NCBI GenBank assembly: GCA_900110395.1 | Contig: FODP01000005.1 | Location: 450,842-514,841, forward strand | Direction: 5' to 3' | DNA length: 64,000 nt | Source of the DNA: Rhodospirillales bacterium URHD0017 | GTDB lineage: Bacteria; Pseudomonadota; Alphaproteobacteria; Reyranellales; Reyranellaceae | In this document: positions 48,501 through 57,173 of the stretch, in pieces | Layout of the letters: each line of letters begins with the position of its first letter | How positions within the stretch are numbered: the first letter of the stretch is position 1 | Made by a program: the position numbers and the translations under genes | Notes under the pieces: model-generated | Database searches by the model: none | Seen by the model: only the letters and a program-made list of their open reading frames with translations | Told to the model about the DNA's origin: nothing

Positions 48501-49507
48501 ACGATGATGTTCGGGCCGATGAAGCCGCTGCCGATGTTGTAATTCGATACCGGAGCGGTCACGGATCCTACAATGGTGTTCGTGTTGGGATCGATGACGA
48601 CCGCGCCGGCGCCCGCCAAGGTCACATACAGGCGCCGCCCGTCGGGCGTAAAGGCGATGCCTGCCGGTGGACTCGGCACCGAGATGCTGGGCAACGCCGT
48701 ATTGGTCGCGGTGTTTACAACGAAGACATGGCTGAGCTGGTCGATCCCGTAGACCCGCGTCCCGTCGGGACTGATGGCGATGCTGAGGGGAAAGCCACCC
48801 ACCGTCACGGTCGCGACAACCGTGTTGGTCGCCGTGTTGATCACCGAGACCGTGCCGCCCTGATTTGCGACATATATCTTCTGGCCGTCAGGAGAGACGA
48901 CGGCCCCGGAGGGGGCCGTCCCGACGGCGGCGACGGTCGCGGTTACGGTCCTGGTCGCCGTATCAATGACGGACATCGAGTTGCTGGTTTGGTTCGTGAC
49001 ATACAGGACGCTGCCGTCGGGCGACAGGGCGGCGGAAACCGGCGCCGTACCGACGGTGATCGGCGAGCCGACGACCTGGTTCGTCGCCGCGTTGATGACG
49101 GAGACCGTCCCATTGAACGAGTTGGTCGTGTAGACAAACTGTCCATCCCGGCTGGCGACGATCGAGTCGGGCGCGCCGGCGACGGGGATCGTCGCGACGA
49201 CAGTGCGGCTCACGACGTCGATCACCGACACCGAGTTTGAAACGTTCGGCGTGTAGGCAAATCGCCCGTCGGGCGAGAATGTCGCGTTCTGCGGGAAGGC
49301 GGCGGTGGTGACGGGCGATCCGACAAGCGTGTTCGTCGCCGTCGAGAACAGGGTCGCTTTGCCAGGACTGTCATTGATGGTGGTAAGCAAACCGAAGTTG
49401 TCGATCTGCGCCCAGCCGGACGACCCGAAGGCAAGAGTCATCAGCGCGACCAACGTCGCCATCCTGACTGGACGGCCGTCGACTCCCCCGCTCATCACGC
49501 AAACCAT
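45593..49507 (-). CDS. Autotransporter with N-terminal YVTN beta-propeller passenger
   Basis: A 1304-residue outer-membrane protein. A signal peptide (RMATLVALMTLAFGSSGWAQ) is followed by about seven YVTN-type propeller blades in residues 40-320, for example GQFVYTTNSFNGTVSVINAA, GSVLYVTNQTSNSMSVIDTA and QKIYVANQGGTVSVINTATN. Residues about 330-880 hold PATR repeats (TYSGGTTINGGLINFDSANN, LTLTGNNTYTGGTTINGG). The barrel occupies about 1020-1304, ending YLRYDGDIGSGTDNHALNVG and MRLSF. The C-terminal 700 residues are a clear paralogue of the autotransporter at 39610-43428, but the N-terminal domain is different. Met16 (49462) is an alternative start. The phoR gene lies 64 bp upstream. Confidence 0.9.
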   Translation of the reverse strand: MVCVMSGGVDGRPVRMATLVALMTLAFGSSGWAQIDNFGLLTTINDSPGKATLFSTATNTLVGSPVTTAAFPQNATFSPDGRFAYTPNVSNSVSVIDVVSRTVVATIPVAGAPDSIVASRDGQFVYTTNSFNGTVSVINAATNQVVGSPITVGTAPVSAALSPDGSVLYVTNQTSNSMSVIDTATRTVTATVAAVGTAPSGAVVSPDGQKIYVANQGGTVSVINTATNTVVATVTVGGFPLSIAISPDGTRVYGIDQLSHVFVVNTATNTALPSISVPSPPAGIAFTPDGRRLYVTLAGAGAVVIDPNTNTIVGSVTAPVSNYNIGSGFIGPNIIVPTGGPLSLASDAQLGTLGFGQFVDFNGGTLKLGAGFSTARTISLLAGGGTIDTNGFNLTASGSIINSGGLIKAGLGILTLTGTNTYSGGTTINGGLINFDSANNFGSGAVALDGGGLQWATGTTTDISSRLAAIGAGGATFDTNGNVVAFATGLTGTGGVTKTGAGVLIFSTANAYAGGTTINAGTLMLDSVGGSLPVGGALTVNGGTFDMSQIATGQSVGALAGTGGQIALGANTLTTSSNANTSLATSITGSGGALVKQGTGILTLTGNNTYTGGTTINGGLINFAAGNNLGTGSITLNGGGLQWATGNTLDISSRLTALGAGGGTFDTNRNNVTLASSITGSGGLTKAGLGTLILSGSNTYSGGTTVSGGTLQGTTSSLQGNIVNNAAVVFSQSGNGTYAGNMSGTGSLALQGGGTYALTATSTFTGPTTVTGSKLVVNGSMTSAVTLDSASTIGGNGTIGGLVSNGATLTPGNSIGTLNVSGNFSQTGGAYVVEVNAQGQSDRINVSGTATINGGTVQVAATTGNYGTSTTYTILSANGGLSGTYSSVSSNFAFLTPSLSYNANNVFLTLALQGNAPFSGFGGNTVNQRAVGYALDQSFATATGDFATVIGALAGLNTQQAGPALNAISGQPYADFGTANLASNTLFMNALGQQMALARGGAGSGQRQALAQACDIALCDAASPFSLWASGLGGFGSVQGDGNSNTFTYNIGGTAAGVDYRVMPNLLLGVGAGYTSGTQWVDSFQGKGWNNAVSVAAYGSFTMAGFYADLLAGYAYANNQLQRQITIPGLQQRTANGSTGANQFLGQAEIGYQVPVYAPAMASVTPFARLQVMSVNQAAFSEWGANSLSLNVQQQTTNSLRSTLGAQLNGVIGLGDMRTLDLGLRLGWLHEYVYTGRPITAAFAGAPAAGFTVYGATPQRDAAVIGFQASTTVSTATQLYLRYDGDIGSGTDNHALNVGMRLSF

Positions 49508-49571
49508 ACAGGGCTGGCAGAGCGCCTAACAGAAGATACCCTTGCATCGACGCTGCGAACTGGATCGCGTA

Positions 49572-50954
49572 TCAGCCGGCGGCCGGCAGCACCACGGTGA
49601 AGGTCGAGCCCTTGCCGGGCGTGCTTTGGATGTCGAGCCGACCGCGATGGCGATTGACCACGTGCTTGACGATGGCGAGCCCGAGCCCGGTACCGCCGAG
49701 CTGGCGCGAGCGCGCGGCGTCGACGCGATAGAAACGCTCGGTGAGACGCGGCAGGTGCGCGGCGGGAATGCCGTCGCCCTCGTCGGCGACGGCGACGGCG
49801 ACTCGGTCCTGGCCGAGCGGCCGCGCGGTGATGCGCACGGCGGTGGCGGGCTTGGCGTACTTCACGGCGTTGTCGACCAGGTTCTGGAACACGATGGTGA
49901 GCTCGTCGTGATCGCCGACGGCGCGCGGCAGGCCGGCTTCGACCTCGAGCTCGAGCGCCACCTTGCGGCTGCCCGCCTTGAGCTGCAGCAGGTCGAGCAC
50001 GCCACGCAGCACGCGGTCGACGTCGATGGCGGCGTCGGGGCGGGCGTGCTCGTGCTGCTCGATGCGCGACAGCATCAGCAGGTCATCGACCAGGCGGCGC
50101 ATGCGCTCGGCCTGCTCGGCCATGATGCCGAGGAAGCGTTCGCGCGCGCTCACGTCATCGCGGGCCGGACCACGCAGAGTCTCGATGAAGCCGGCGAGGC
50201 CCGCGATTGGCGTCTTGAGCTCGTGGCTCGCGTTGGCGACGAAATCGGCGCGCATGCGCTCGGCGCGACGCAGCGCCGTCGTGTCATGCAGCACGATCAG
50301 CGCCAGCGAGCCGTCGGCTGCCGCGCGCGGCAGGCGGCGCACATGGGCGATGACATCGAGCTCGGGCGGGCCGGGCAGCACGAACTCGACACCCGTCTGG
50401 TCGGGACCGGTGAAGTTGCCGTCGCTGGTCTCGAGCAGGCCGTCGATCGCCGCCAGAAGCTGCGGCTGGCGGAACATCGTGGAGAGATCGCGCTCGGCGC
50501 CGGCGCTGCCCAGAAGGTCGCGGGCAGCGAGGTTGGTGCGCACGATGCGGCGGCTGCGGTCGACGGCGATCAGCGGATCGGGCAGGCCATCGACGATCGC
50601 CTGGGCGGAGGCCGCGAGATTGTCGATCGAGGCGCGCTGGCGGCGCCAGCCCGCCGAGAGCTGGGCCGCCGCAGTCGCCAGCTCCTCGGTGGCGGGCGCG
50701 AAGGAAAGGCGCGGCATCACGGGCTCGCGCTCGTCCGACAGTTCGCCGACGAAGCGGGCAAACAGCGCGAGCGAGCCGAGATAGCGCTGGACCAGGAAGA
50801 CGGTGACCACGGCGATGCCGGCCATGGCGACCAGCGTCGGCCGGCCGGCCAGATGGCCCGACCAGTAGAGCGCCAGCAAGGCAGCGAAGGACGGCGCCAG
50901 CGCTACGGCGTTGGCGGTGAGATAGCGGCGCAGCGGGACGGGCTGATCGGCCAC
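49572..50954 (-). CDS. phoR: PhoR-type phosphate regulon sensor histidine kinase
   Basis: Membrane sensor kinase of 460 residues. Two hydrophobic helices (about residues 12-60) are followed by a PAS domain (AIVDGLPDPLIAVDRSRRIVRTNLAARDLLG), a HisKA domain with FVANASHELKTPIAGLAGFIETLRG, and the ATPase with [17 protein letters not shown] and [13 protein letters not shown]. The short periplasmic loop and PAS arrangement are those of PhoR. It should phosphorylate PhoB (10697-11440), although the two genes are 38 kb apart. It is the last gene of a block with the rhomboid gene 9 bp before it. A damaged copy of its 3' half is at 45119-45426. Confidence 0.87.
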   Translation of the reverse strand: MADQPVPLRRYLTANAVALAPSFAALLALYWSGHLAGRPTLVAMAGIAVVTVFLVQRYLGSLALFARFVGELSDEREPVMPRLSFAPATEELATAAAQLSAGWRRQRASIDNLAASAQAIVDGLPDPLIAVDRSRRIVRTNLAARDLLGSAGAERDLSTMFRQPQLLAAIDGLLETSDGNFTGPDQTGVEFVLPGPPELDVIAHVRRLPRAAADGSLALIVLHDTTALRRAERMRADFVANASHELKTPIAGLAGFIETLRGPARDDVSARERFLGIMAEQAERMRRLVDDLLMLSRIEQHEHARPDAAIDVDRVLRGVLDLLQLKAGSRKVALELEVEAGLPRAVGDHDELTIVFQNLVDNAVKYAKPATAVRITARPLGQDRVAVAVADEGDGIPAAHLPRLTERFYRVDAARSRQLGGTGLGLAIVKHVVNRHRGRLDIQSTPGKGSTFTVVLPAAG

Positions 50955-50963
50955 GGCGCCTCC

Positions 50964-51620
50964 CTATATGAAGCGGCGCGGCGCGAAGAAGCGGATGGCC
51001 AAAAGACCATAGATGAAGCCGCCGACGTGAGCGGCCCAGGCGATCTGCTCGCCGCCTGCGCCCGGCATGCCGCCAAAAAGGCCGAAGAAGACGTTGAGGG
51101 CGATCCAGATGCCGGCGATGGGATAGAGCGAGGGCAGGTTGCCGGTGTAGCGCATCAGCATCAGCACGGCGCCGAACACGCCCGAGATGGCGCCCGAGGC
51201 GCCGATCACCGGATCGACCGAATCGGGATAGAGCGCGATCTGCACGGCGCCCGCGACGATGCCGGCCGAGAGATAGAAGAGCACGAAGCGGCGCACGCCC
51301 AGCATGCGCTCGACCGGCGCACCGAAGGCCGCCAGGGTCACCATGTTGATGACGAGGTGCATCCAGCCGCCATGAATGAACTGGTAGGTGACGGGCGCTG
51401 CGATCTGGCTGATGAGATCACTGCTGCCGCCGGTGTAGGCGGCGGGCACCAGGCCGAACATCAGGATGATGGTGTTGTCGGTCGCCTCGCCGAGCAGGCT
51501 GCGCAGCAGCTGGACGGCGACATTGATACCGATCAGCCACATCACCGCCGGCGGCAGGTTGATCGCCCGCTCGCCCGTGCCGCGTCCCCGCCCCGGGCGG
51601 TCGCTGTTGTCGAAAGGCAT
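50964..51620 (-). CDS. Rhomboid-family intramembrane serine protease
   Basis: A six-helix membrane protease of 218 residues. The catalytic serine is in VIGASGAISGVFGA and the catalytic histidine in IAWAAHVGGFIYGLLA. The conserved HGGWMHLVINMVTLAAFG segment (family H-X2-N pattern) precedes them. It cleaves transmembrane segments of other proteins; the target is unknown. It lies 45 bp after a small membrane-protein gene and 9 bp before phoR, so it is probably co-transcribed with both. Confidence 0.92.
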   Translation of the reverse strand: MPFDNSDRPGRGRGTGERAINLPPAVMWLIGINVAVQLLRSLLGEATDNTIILMFGLVPAAYTGGSSDLISQIAAPVTYQFIHGGWMHLVINMVTLAAFGAPVERMLGVRRFVLFYLSAGIVAGAVQIALYPDSVDPVIGASGAISGVFGAVLMLMRYTGNLPSLYPIAGIWIALNVFFGLFGGMPGAGGEQIAWAAHVGGFIYGLLAIRFFAPRRFI

Positions 51621-51664
51621 CCGCCTGCTCCGTTACAACTCTTGGCGCTGTCTTAGCGCCCTGC

Positions 51665-51922
51665 TTAGCGCTTTAGGCGGCGCGAGCCCAGCCAAAGAAA
51701 GACGCCCCCCAGGATCAGCGTCGGCGAGCCGCACAGGATGGCCACGCCGCTCATCTCGCCCGTGAGGTTCCCCTCGGTGACGGCGAGGACGCAGCCCAAG
51801 GTCAGGATCAGGACGATCGAGCCTGAGATGGCGAAGAACCAGCCAAGCCCGCGGTCTTTCCGCGGCGGCGGCGGATAGACCGGCGGCGGCGGCGGAGGCG
51901 CCGGGACGTTGGGATCGCTCAT
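51665..51922 (-). CDS. Small two-helix membrane protein with Pro-rich N-terminus
   Basis: An 85-residue protein. Residues 4-19 are almost all proline (PAPPPPPPVYPPPP), followed by a basic KDRGLGW, a first helix FFAISGSIVLILTLGCVLAV, a short loop EGNLTGEMSG and a second helix, ending WLGSRRLKR. No family recognised. Its ATG overlaps the stop of the radical SAM gene (ATGA), so the two are translationally coupled. Confidence 0.75.
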   Translation of the reverse strand: MSDPNVPAPPPPPPVYPPPPRKDRGLGWFFAISGSIVLILTLGCVLAVTEGNLTGEMSGVAILCGSPTLILGGVFLWLGSRRLKR

Positions 51923-53466
51923 CGCCGCGCCTCCGGCGAACGGGCTTCTGCCAGGCGGGCGTTACCGGCCGCACCCGGACGATAGAAGGTGTTGTAGGTG
52001 TCGAACGGAATGATGGCGCCGTCCGGGGTCACGAAATGGACGCAGGAGCGCTTGACGTTGCCCAGGCAGAAATTGAAGCGGTCTAAAAACTCCACGATGG
52101 TGACGCGGAAGACGTTCTCGTAGCCCGAGCCCTCGGGCATCGGCACGTCGGGCAGGCAGCACAGCAGCGAGCCCAGGCGCTCGGCCGTGTTGGTGTCGGC
52201 GGTCGACAGCGACAGCAGGTCGACGAAGCGCTGGCGCAGCTCGGGATACTTCTCGAAGGAAATGGCGTTGGGCACCGCGGGCAACAGCGCCTCACGCGGC
52301 ACCAGCGAGGTGAGCGGGATCACCTTCTCGCCGTCGCGCACGCCGTAGCCGATCGAGATCGAGGCGGGATTGCAGGGCAGCGGGATCATGTCGCCGTCGG
52401 CGAACACGCCCGAGTCCTCGACGATGCGGCGGCGAATCTCCGACAGCACGATGCGGTTGGTCTTGGGATCGAAGCCCTCGTTGCGGCCGGCGTCCTGCAC
52501 CGGCTGGAAGTTGATGCCGCGCACGCACTTGTACTTCAGCGCATGGCGCACGATCTCGCCGATCTCGGTGTCGTTGACGCCACGCTTCACCGTGCAGACC
52601 AGCGTGGTCGAGATGTTGCGCGCCTCGAGATTGGCCAGCGCCTGGCGGCGGATGCGTGACAGCGCGGCGCCGCGGATGTTCTTGAGCGCATCGTCGTTCA
52701 GCGAATCGAACTGCAGGTAGACCTCGAAACCGGGCCTGAGCTCGGCCAGCGCATCGCAGAAGGCTTCATCCTCGGCGATGCGGATACCGTTGGTGTTCAG
52801 CATCACGTGCTTGATGGGACGTTTCCGCGCGGCAGCGAGGATGTCGAGGATCTGCGGATGGATGGTGGGCTCGCCACCCGAGATCTGCACCAGGTCGGGC
52901 TCGCCTTCGCTTCGCACCAGGGCGTCGAGCATGAACTCGACCTCGCTGAGGCTGCGATGGCTGTTCCGCTTGGGCGAGGAATCGGCGAAGCACACCGGGC
53001 AGGCGAGGTTGCAGGCTTCGTTGATCTCGACGATGGCGAGACAGGAGTGCTGCTCGTGGTCGGGGCAGAGGCCGCAATCCCACGGGCAGCCGCGTTCGGT
53101 TTTGGTGAACGGCGCCAGCGGCCGGTCGCCGGGCTTGAGGTATTCCAGGGTGCGGCGCCAGTAGACCGGGTCGTCGGATACCAGGGTCTTCATCACGCCG
53201 TGCTCGGGGCAGCGCTTGGAATAGTAGATGCCGCCGTCCTCCTCGACGATCTTGGCCGGCACCAGGCCGAGGCAGGTCTCGCAGAGGGATGTCGTCTGGC
53301 CGAGGAAGAGATAAGGCGCCGACTTGCGCGGTAGCGCGGCTTCCGGCCGATTGGAACCGCTCGCGGTTCCAATCGGCTGGAAACGCGTTGATCCAGATGC
53401 CTCGTCCATACGCAAACTGTCCGGCTCCTCGGAGCCGGACAGTTTGCGCTTCATGCCGTCGTACAT
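51919..53466 (-). CDS. Radical SAM protein, Tes-like (COG1964)
   Basis: A 515-residue radical SAM enzyme. The SAM-cluster motif is CNLACPVCF (Cys152, 156, 159). It is preceded by family-specific cysteines LCETC (62-65), RCPEHG and CPWDCGLCPDHEQHSC (about 127-142), a second metal site as in tetraether-lipid synthase-like proteins. ISGGEPTIHP and NTNGIRIA follow. Known relatives join lipid chains, but the substrate here is unknown. The ATG at 53466 overlaps the upstream Lgt-like gene by 16 bp. Residues about 6-42 are encoded by a two-palindrome insertion and have no family counterpart that I recognise, so the element seems to be translated. Confidence 0.85.
   Translation of the reverse strand: MYDGMKRKLSGSEEPDSLRMDEASGSTRFQPIGTASGSNRPEAALPRKSAPYLFLGQTTSLCETCLGLVPAKIVEEDGGIYYSKRCPEHGVMKTLVSDDPVYWRRTLEYLKPGDRPLAPFTKTERGCPWDCGLCPDHEQHSCLAIVEINEACNLACPVCFADSSPKRNSHRSLSEVEFMLDALVRSEGEPDLVQISGGEPTIHPQILDILAAARKRPIKHVMLNTNGIRIAEDEAFCDALAELRPGFEVYLQFDSLNDDALKNIRGAALSRIRRQALANLEARNISTTLVCTVKRGVNDTEIGEIVRHALKYKCVRGINFQPVQDAGRNEGFDPKTNRIVLSEIRRRIVEDSGVFADGDMIPLPCNPASISIGYGVRDGEKVIPLTSLVPREALLPAVPNAISFEKYPELRQRFVDLLSLSTADTNTAERLGSLLCCLPDVPMPEGSGYENVFRVTIVEFLDRFNFCLGNVKRSCVHFVTPDGAIIPFDTYNTFYRPGAAGNARLAEARSPEARR
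53346..53448. repeat. Two-palindrome element inside the radical SAM coding sequence
   Basis: The first palindrome has 18-bp perfect arms (53411-53428 and 53431-53448) and the second 15-bp perfect arms (53346-53360 and 53363-53377). Both have a TC centre, and 33 bp separate them. The whole lies in frame in the 5' end of the radical SAM gene, encoding about 35 residues. The architecture recalls in-gene palindromic elements known from Rickettsia. Confidence 0.8.
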
Positions 53467-54176
53467 GCTCGGCCCCCGCTGCGGATCATCGCCGCAGCGT
53501 ACAGGACCAAGCCCAGACAGACAAAATGGAAGAGGTTGAAAGGCCCAAGCAGCGTTGCATAGGGCTTGAAGAACTCCCAGACGAAGCGCTGCAGGCCGTA
53601 CCAGCCGACCGTGAGGTAGAAGCCGTTGGCCAACCAAAAGCGGTCGCGCGCCATGAAACGCTGGATCAGCACGACGAGCATCGCGGCCATGGCGAGCGAT
53701 TCGTAGAGCTGCACGGGATGGCGGCCGATGCCGTCGCCGAAATCGACGGCCCAGGGAACTGCCGTCGGTGTGCCGTAGGTGAAATCGGCAAGGCCGGAGA
53801 AGAAGCAGCCCCAGCGCCCGACGGCCACGGTGGCGGCGAAGGGAGCGGCGAAGACGATGCCGGTCGAGCCCTGGACGCCAGTGAAGCGCTTAAAGGCTTC
53901 GACGGCGGCGATGGCGCCGGCGATGCCGCCCACCATGGAGAAGCCCAGCGCGTGCATGCCGGAGAGCAGCGCGTTTGCCGTACCGAAGAACATCGCACCG
54001 CACAGCGCGCCGGCGCCGGCGGTGACGGCGTAGAGGCCGGGATGCTGCACTCGTCTGGCGGGCAGCGCCTCCGGCGGAATGAGATGACGCGTCGTCAGGA
54101 CGAAGACCGTCATCGACGCCAGCCACGCCAGCACGTCGAAGACGGCGTGGATGTAGGGCAGGCCGAAGTAGCTCAT
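53451..54176 (-). CDS. Lgt-family (prolipoprotein diacylglyceryl transferase-like) membrane protein
   Basis: A polytopic membrane protein of 241 residues. The segment GRWGCFFSGLADFTYGTPTAVPWAVDFGDGIGRHPVQLYES corresponds to the Lgt signature (GR-X-GNF-X-NGE...RHP-X-QLYE), with Arg and His conserved but the usual GNFINGE replaced by GCFFSGL. It is shorter than true Lgt (about 270-290). It is therefore a paralogue; the housekeeping lgt should be elsewhere. It starts the block Lgt-like, radical SAM, small membrane protein, rhomboid, phoR. A transferase using phosphatidylglycerol, or a binding protein for it, is a reasonable guess. Confidence 0.75.
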   Translation of the reverse strand: MSYFGLPYIHAVFDVLAWLASMTVFVLTTRHLIPPEALPARRVQHPGLYAVTAGAGALCGAMFFGTANALLSGMHALGFSMVGGIAGAIAAVEAFKRFTGVQGSTGIVFAAPFAATVAVGRWGCFFSGLADFTYGTPTAVPWAVDFGDGIGRHPVQLYESLAMAAMLVVLIQRFMARDRFWLANGFYLTVGWYGLQRFVWEFFKPYATLLGPFNLFHFVCLGLVLYAAAMIRSGGRACTTA

Positions 54177-54178
54177 GC

Positions 54179-54237
54179 GGAGCGCGGACCTCCAGGTCCG
54201 CTCATGAGCATGATGCGGACCTGGACGTCCGCGCTCC
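54179..54237. repeat. Palindromic repeat between argG and the Lgt-like gene
   Basis: The 23-bp arms 54179-54201 (begins GGAGCGCGGACC) and 54215-54237 (ends GTCCGCGCTCC) are inverse complements with one mismatch, around a 13-bp loop TCATGAGCATGAT. It begins 3 bp upstream of the Lgt-like ATG and ends 3 bp before the argG stop. It could terminate argG transcription. Confidence 0.75.
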
Positions 54238-54239
54238 AG

Positions 54240-55496
<1,257 letters not shown>

Positions 55497-55607
55497 GGCA
55501 GCCGGCTTTCGGTTCGGATCGGTGAAGGCGCGCGAATATAGCGGCGGAAGCCAGCCGGGCAAGCCTGCCGCAAAGACGCTATAATCGATCCCAAGGTAAG
55601 CTCAGCC

Positions 55608-56633
55608 ATGGCTTCTGCCCTAGATCGTCTCACCTATGCCGCGCGCCAGACCGCGCGCGTCGCCTGGTATGCCGGCCACTACGCGGCCGGCCGCCGGTTC
55701 CTGAAGCCGATGCCCAAGCCCGACTTCCCCGTCGGGCCGACGCCCTCGCGCGACGAGATGACGAAGGACATGCGCGCCGTCTTCGAGCGCGAATGGCAGG
55801 ACATCAAGGCCGGGCTCTTCCCGACGCCGCGCCCGCTGTCCTTCGACGCGGCTGAGTTCCTGCGCCGCAGCGTTCTTTATTTCCGCGACTTGCCGCAGGT
55901 CGACGCGCGCCGTCACGGCCAGAGCAACGAACTGCCGCCCGGCGAGCAAGGCGATGGGCTGCCCGACTACTACCGCCAGAACTTCCACTTCCAGAGCGAC
56001 GGCTGGCTTTCAGACCACTCGGCCGCGATCTACGACACACAGGTCGAGGTGCTGTTCACCGGCGCCGCCGACGTCATGCGCCGACGCGCCCTGAAACCGA
56101 TCGCCGCGTGGATGGCCGGCCGCAACCAGCGTGATCTCAAGGGGCTGGATGTCGGCTGCGGCACCGGCCGTCTGCTCGCCTTCCTGCACGATGCGTGGCC
56201 CGGCATGAAGTTCACCGGCCTCGATCTCAGTGCGCCCTATCTCGCCGAGGCGCGCCGGCTGATCGGCAAGACCGCGCGCGTGAAGCTGATCGAGGGCGCG
56301 GCCGAGAAACTGCCATTCGAGGACAAAAGCCTCGACCTCGTCGTGTCGTCGTTCCTGATGCACGAGCTGCCGGAGACCGTCCGCCAGCAGGCGCTGGCCG
56401 AGATGGTGCGTGTGCTGAAGCCGGGTGGCCTCGTGGTCATCGTCGATTCGATGCAGAGGGGCGACCAGCCGTCGTGGGACGGCCTGCTCGACCTCTTCCC
56501 GCACTATTTCCACGAGCCGTACTACGCCGAGTATGCCAACGGCAGCGTCGCCGCATGGGCCGAAGCCGCCGGATTGAAGCCCGTCGACAGCGAACGCGCC
56601 TTCCTGTCTAAGGTCTCGGCATTCACCCGCTAG
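55608..56633 (+). CDS. Class I SAM-dependent methyltransferase
   Basis: A 341-residue methyltransferase whose SAM site reads GLDVGCGTGRLLAFLHDAWPGMKFTGLDLSAPYLAEARRL, with the post-motif regions KLIEGAAEKLPFEDKSLDLVVSSFLMHELP and EMVRVLKPGGLVVIVDSM. The first 150 residues are a separate N-terminal region with no recognised domain, containing FREWQDIKAGLFPTPRPLSFD-like sequence. It resembles UbiE/small-molecule methyltransferases; no substrate can be assigned. It is divergent from argG and followed by a GNAT gene 14 bp downstream. Confidence 0.85.
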   Translation: MASALDRLTYAARQTARVAWYAGHYAAGRRFLKPMPKPDFPVGPTPSRDEMTKDMRAVFEREWQDIKAGLFPTPRPLSFDAAEFLRRSVLYFRDLPQVDARRHGQSNELPPGEQGDGLPDYYRQNFHFQSDGWLSDHSAAIYDTQVEVLFTGAADVMRRRALKPIAAWMAGRNQRDLKGLDVGCGTGRLLAFLHDAWPGMKFTGLDLSAPYLAEARRLIGKTARVKLIEGAAEKLPFEDKSLDLVVSSFLMHELPETVRQQALAEMVRVLKPGGLVVIVDSMQRGDQPSWDGLLDLFPHYFHEPYYAEYANGSVAAWAEAAGLKPVDSERAFLSKVSAFTR

Positions 56634-56647
56634 GGCTCAGCTCTCCG

Positions 56648-57082
56648 ATGTCCACCGTCCTGCCTCCGCTCTCGCTCGACGAAGTCAGCCGAACCGCCGA
56701 GAACCCGTTCACCGCGGTCAACACGCTGCTCGGCGATTTCAATACCGAGCATGTCGGGCCGACCAAGCACGTGCCCTTGTGGCTGCTGGCGCGCGACGCC
56801 GACGGCAAGGTGCAGGGCGGCCTTTTGGGACAGACCTACTGGTCATGGTGCTCGGTCGATGTGCTGGCCGTCGCCGAGCCCTATCGCCGCCAGGGCATCG
56901 GTTCGCGCCTGCTGGCAAAGGCCGAAGAGATCGCACGCAACCGCGGCTGCATCGGCATTCGTCTCGACACGATCAGCTTCCAGGCGCCCGGCTTCTACAG
57001 CCGCCACGGCTACACCGAATTCGGCCGCATCGACGACTATCCGCCGGGCCACACGCATCACTGGTTCATGAAGCGGTTCTGA
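56648..57082 (+). CDS. GNAT-family N-acetyltransferase
   Basis: A 144-residue acetyltransferase. The acetyl-CoA loop is VAEPYRRQGIGSRLLAKAEEIARNRGC, a textbook Q/R-X-X-G-X-G/A motif. The C-terminal segment DTISFQAPGFYSRHGYTEFGRIDDYPPGHTHHWFMKRF is characteristic of a bacterial GNAT group related to aminoglycoside/small-molecule acetyltransferases. The ATG has close spacing to the upstream methyltransferase (14 bp). Substrate unknown. Confidence 0.88.
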   Translation: MSTVLPPLSLDEVSRTAENPFTAVNTLLGDFNTEHVGPTKHVPLWLLARDADGKVQGGLLGQTYWSWCSVDVLAVAEPYRRQGIGSRLLAKAEEIARNRGCIGIRLDTISFQAPGFYSRHGYTEFGRIDDYPPGHTHHWFMKRF

Positions 57083-57094
57083 GTAACGGCAAGG

Positions 57095-57164
57095 CTGTCA
57101 TCCCGAGCGTAGCGAGGGACCTTTCCCGTTGCCTAAAGGCCCCTCGCTTCGCTCGGGGTGACAG
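57095..57164. repeat. Dispersed palindromic repeat, copy 2
   Basis: This is nearly the exact reverse complement of the repeat at 10616-10686: it begins CTGTCATCCCGAGCGTAGCG and ends CGCTCGGGGTGACAG, with the same AGCGAGGGACCTTT/AAAGGCCCCTCGC inner arms and a GTTGCC loop. It lies between converging genes (GNAT and rlmN), 12 bp after one stop and 9 bp from the other. Confidence 0.85.
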
Positions 57165-57173
57165 TGGTGTGCC

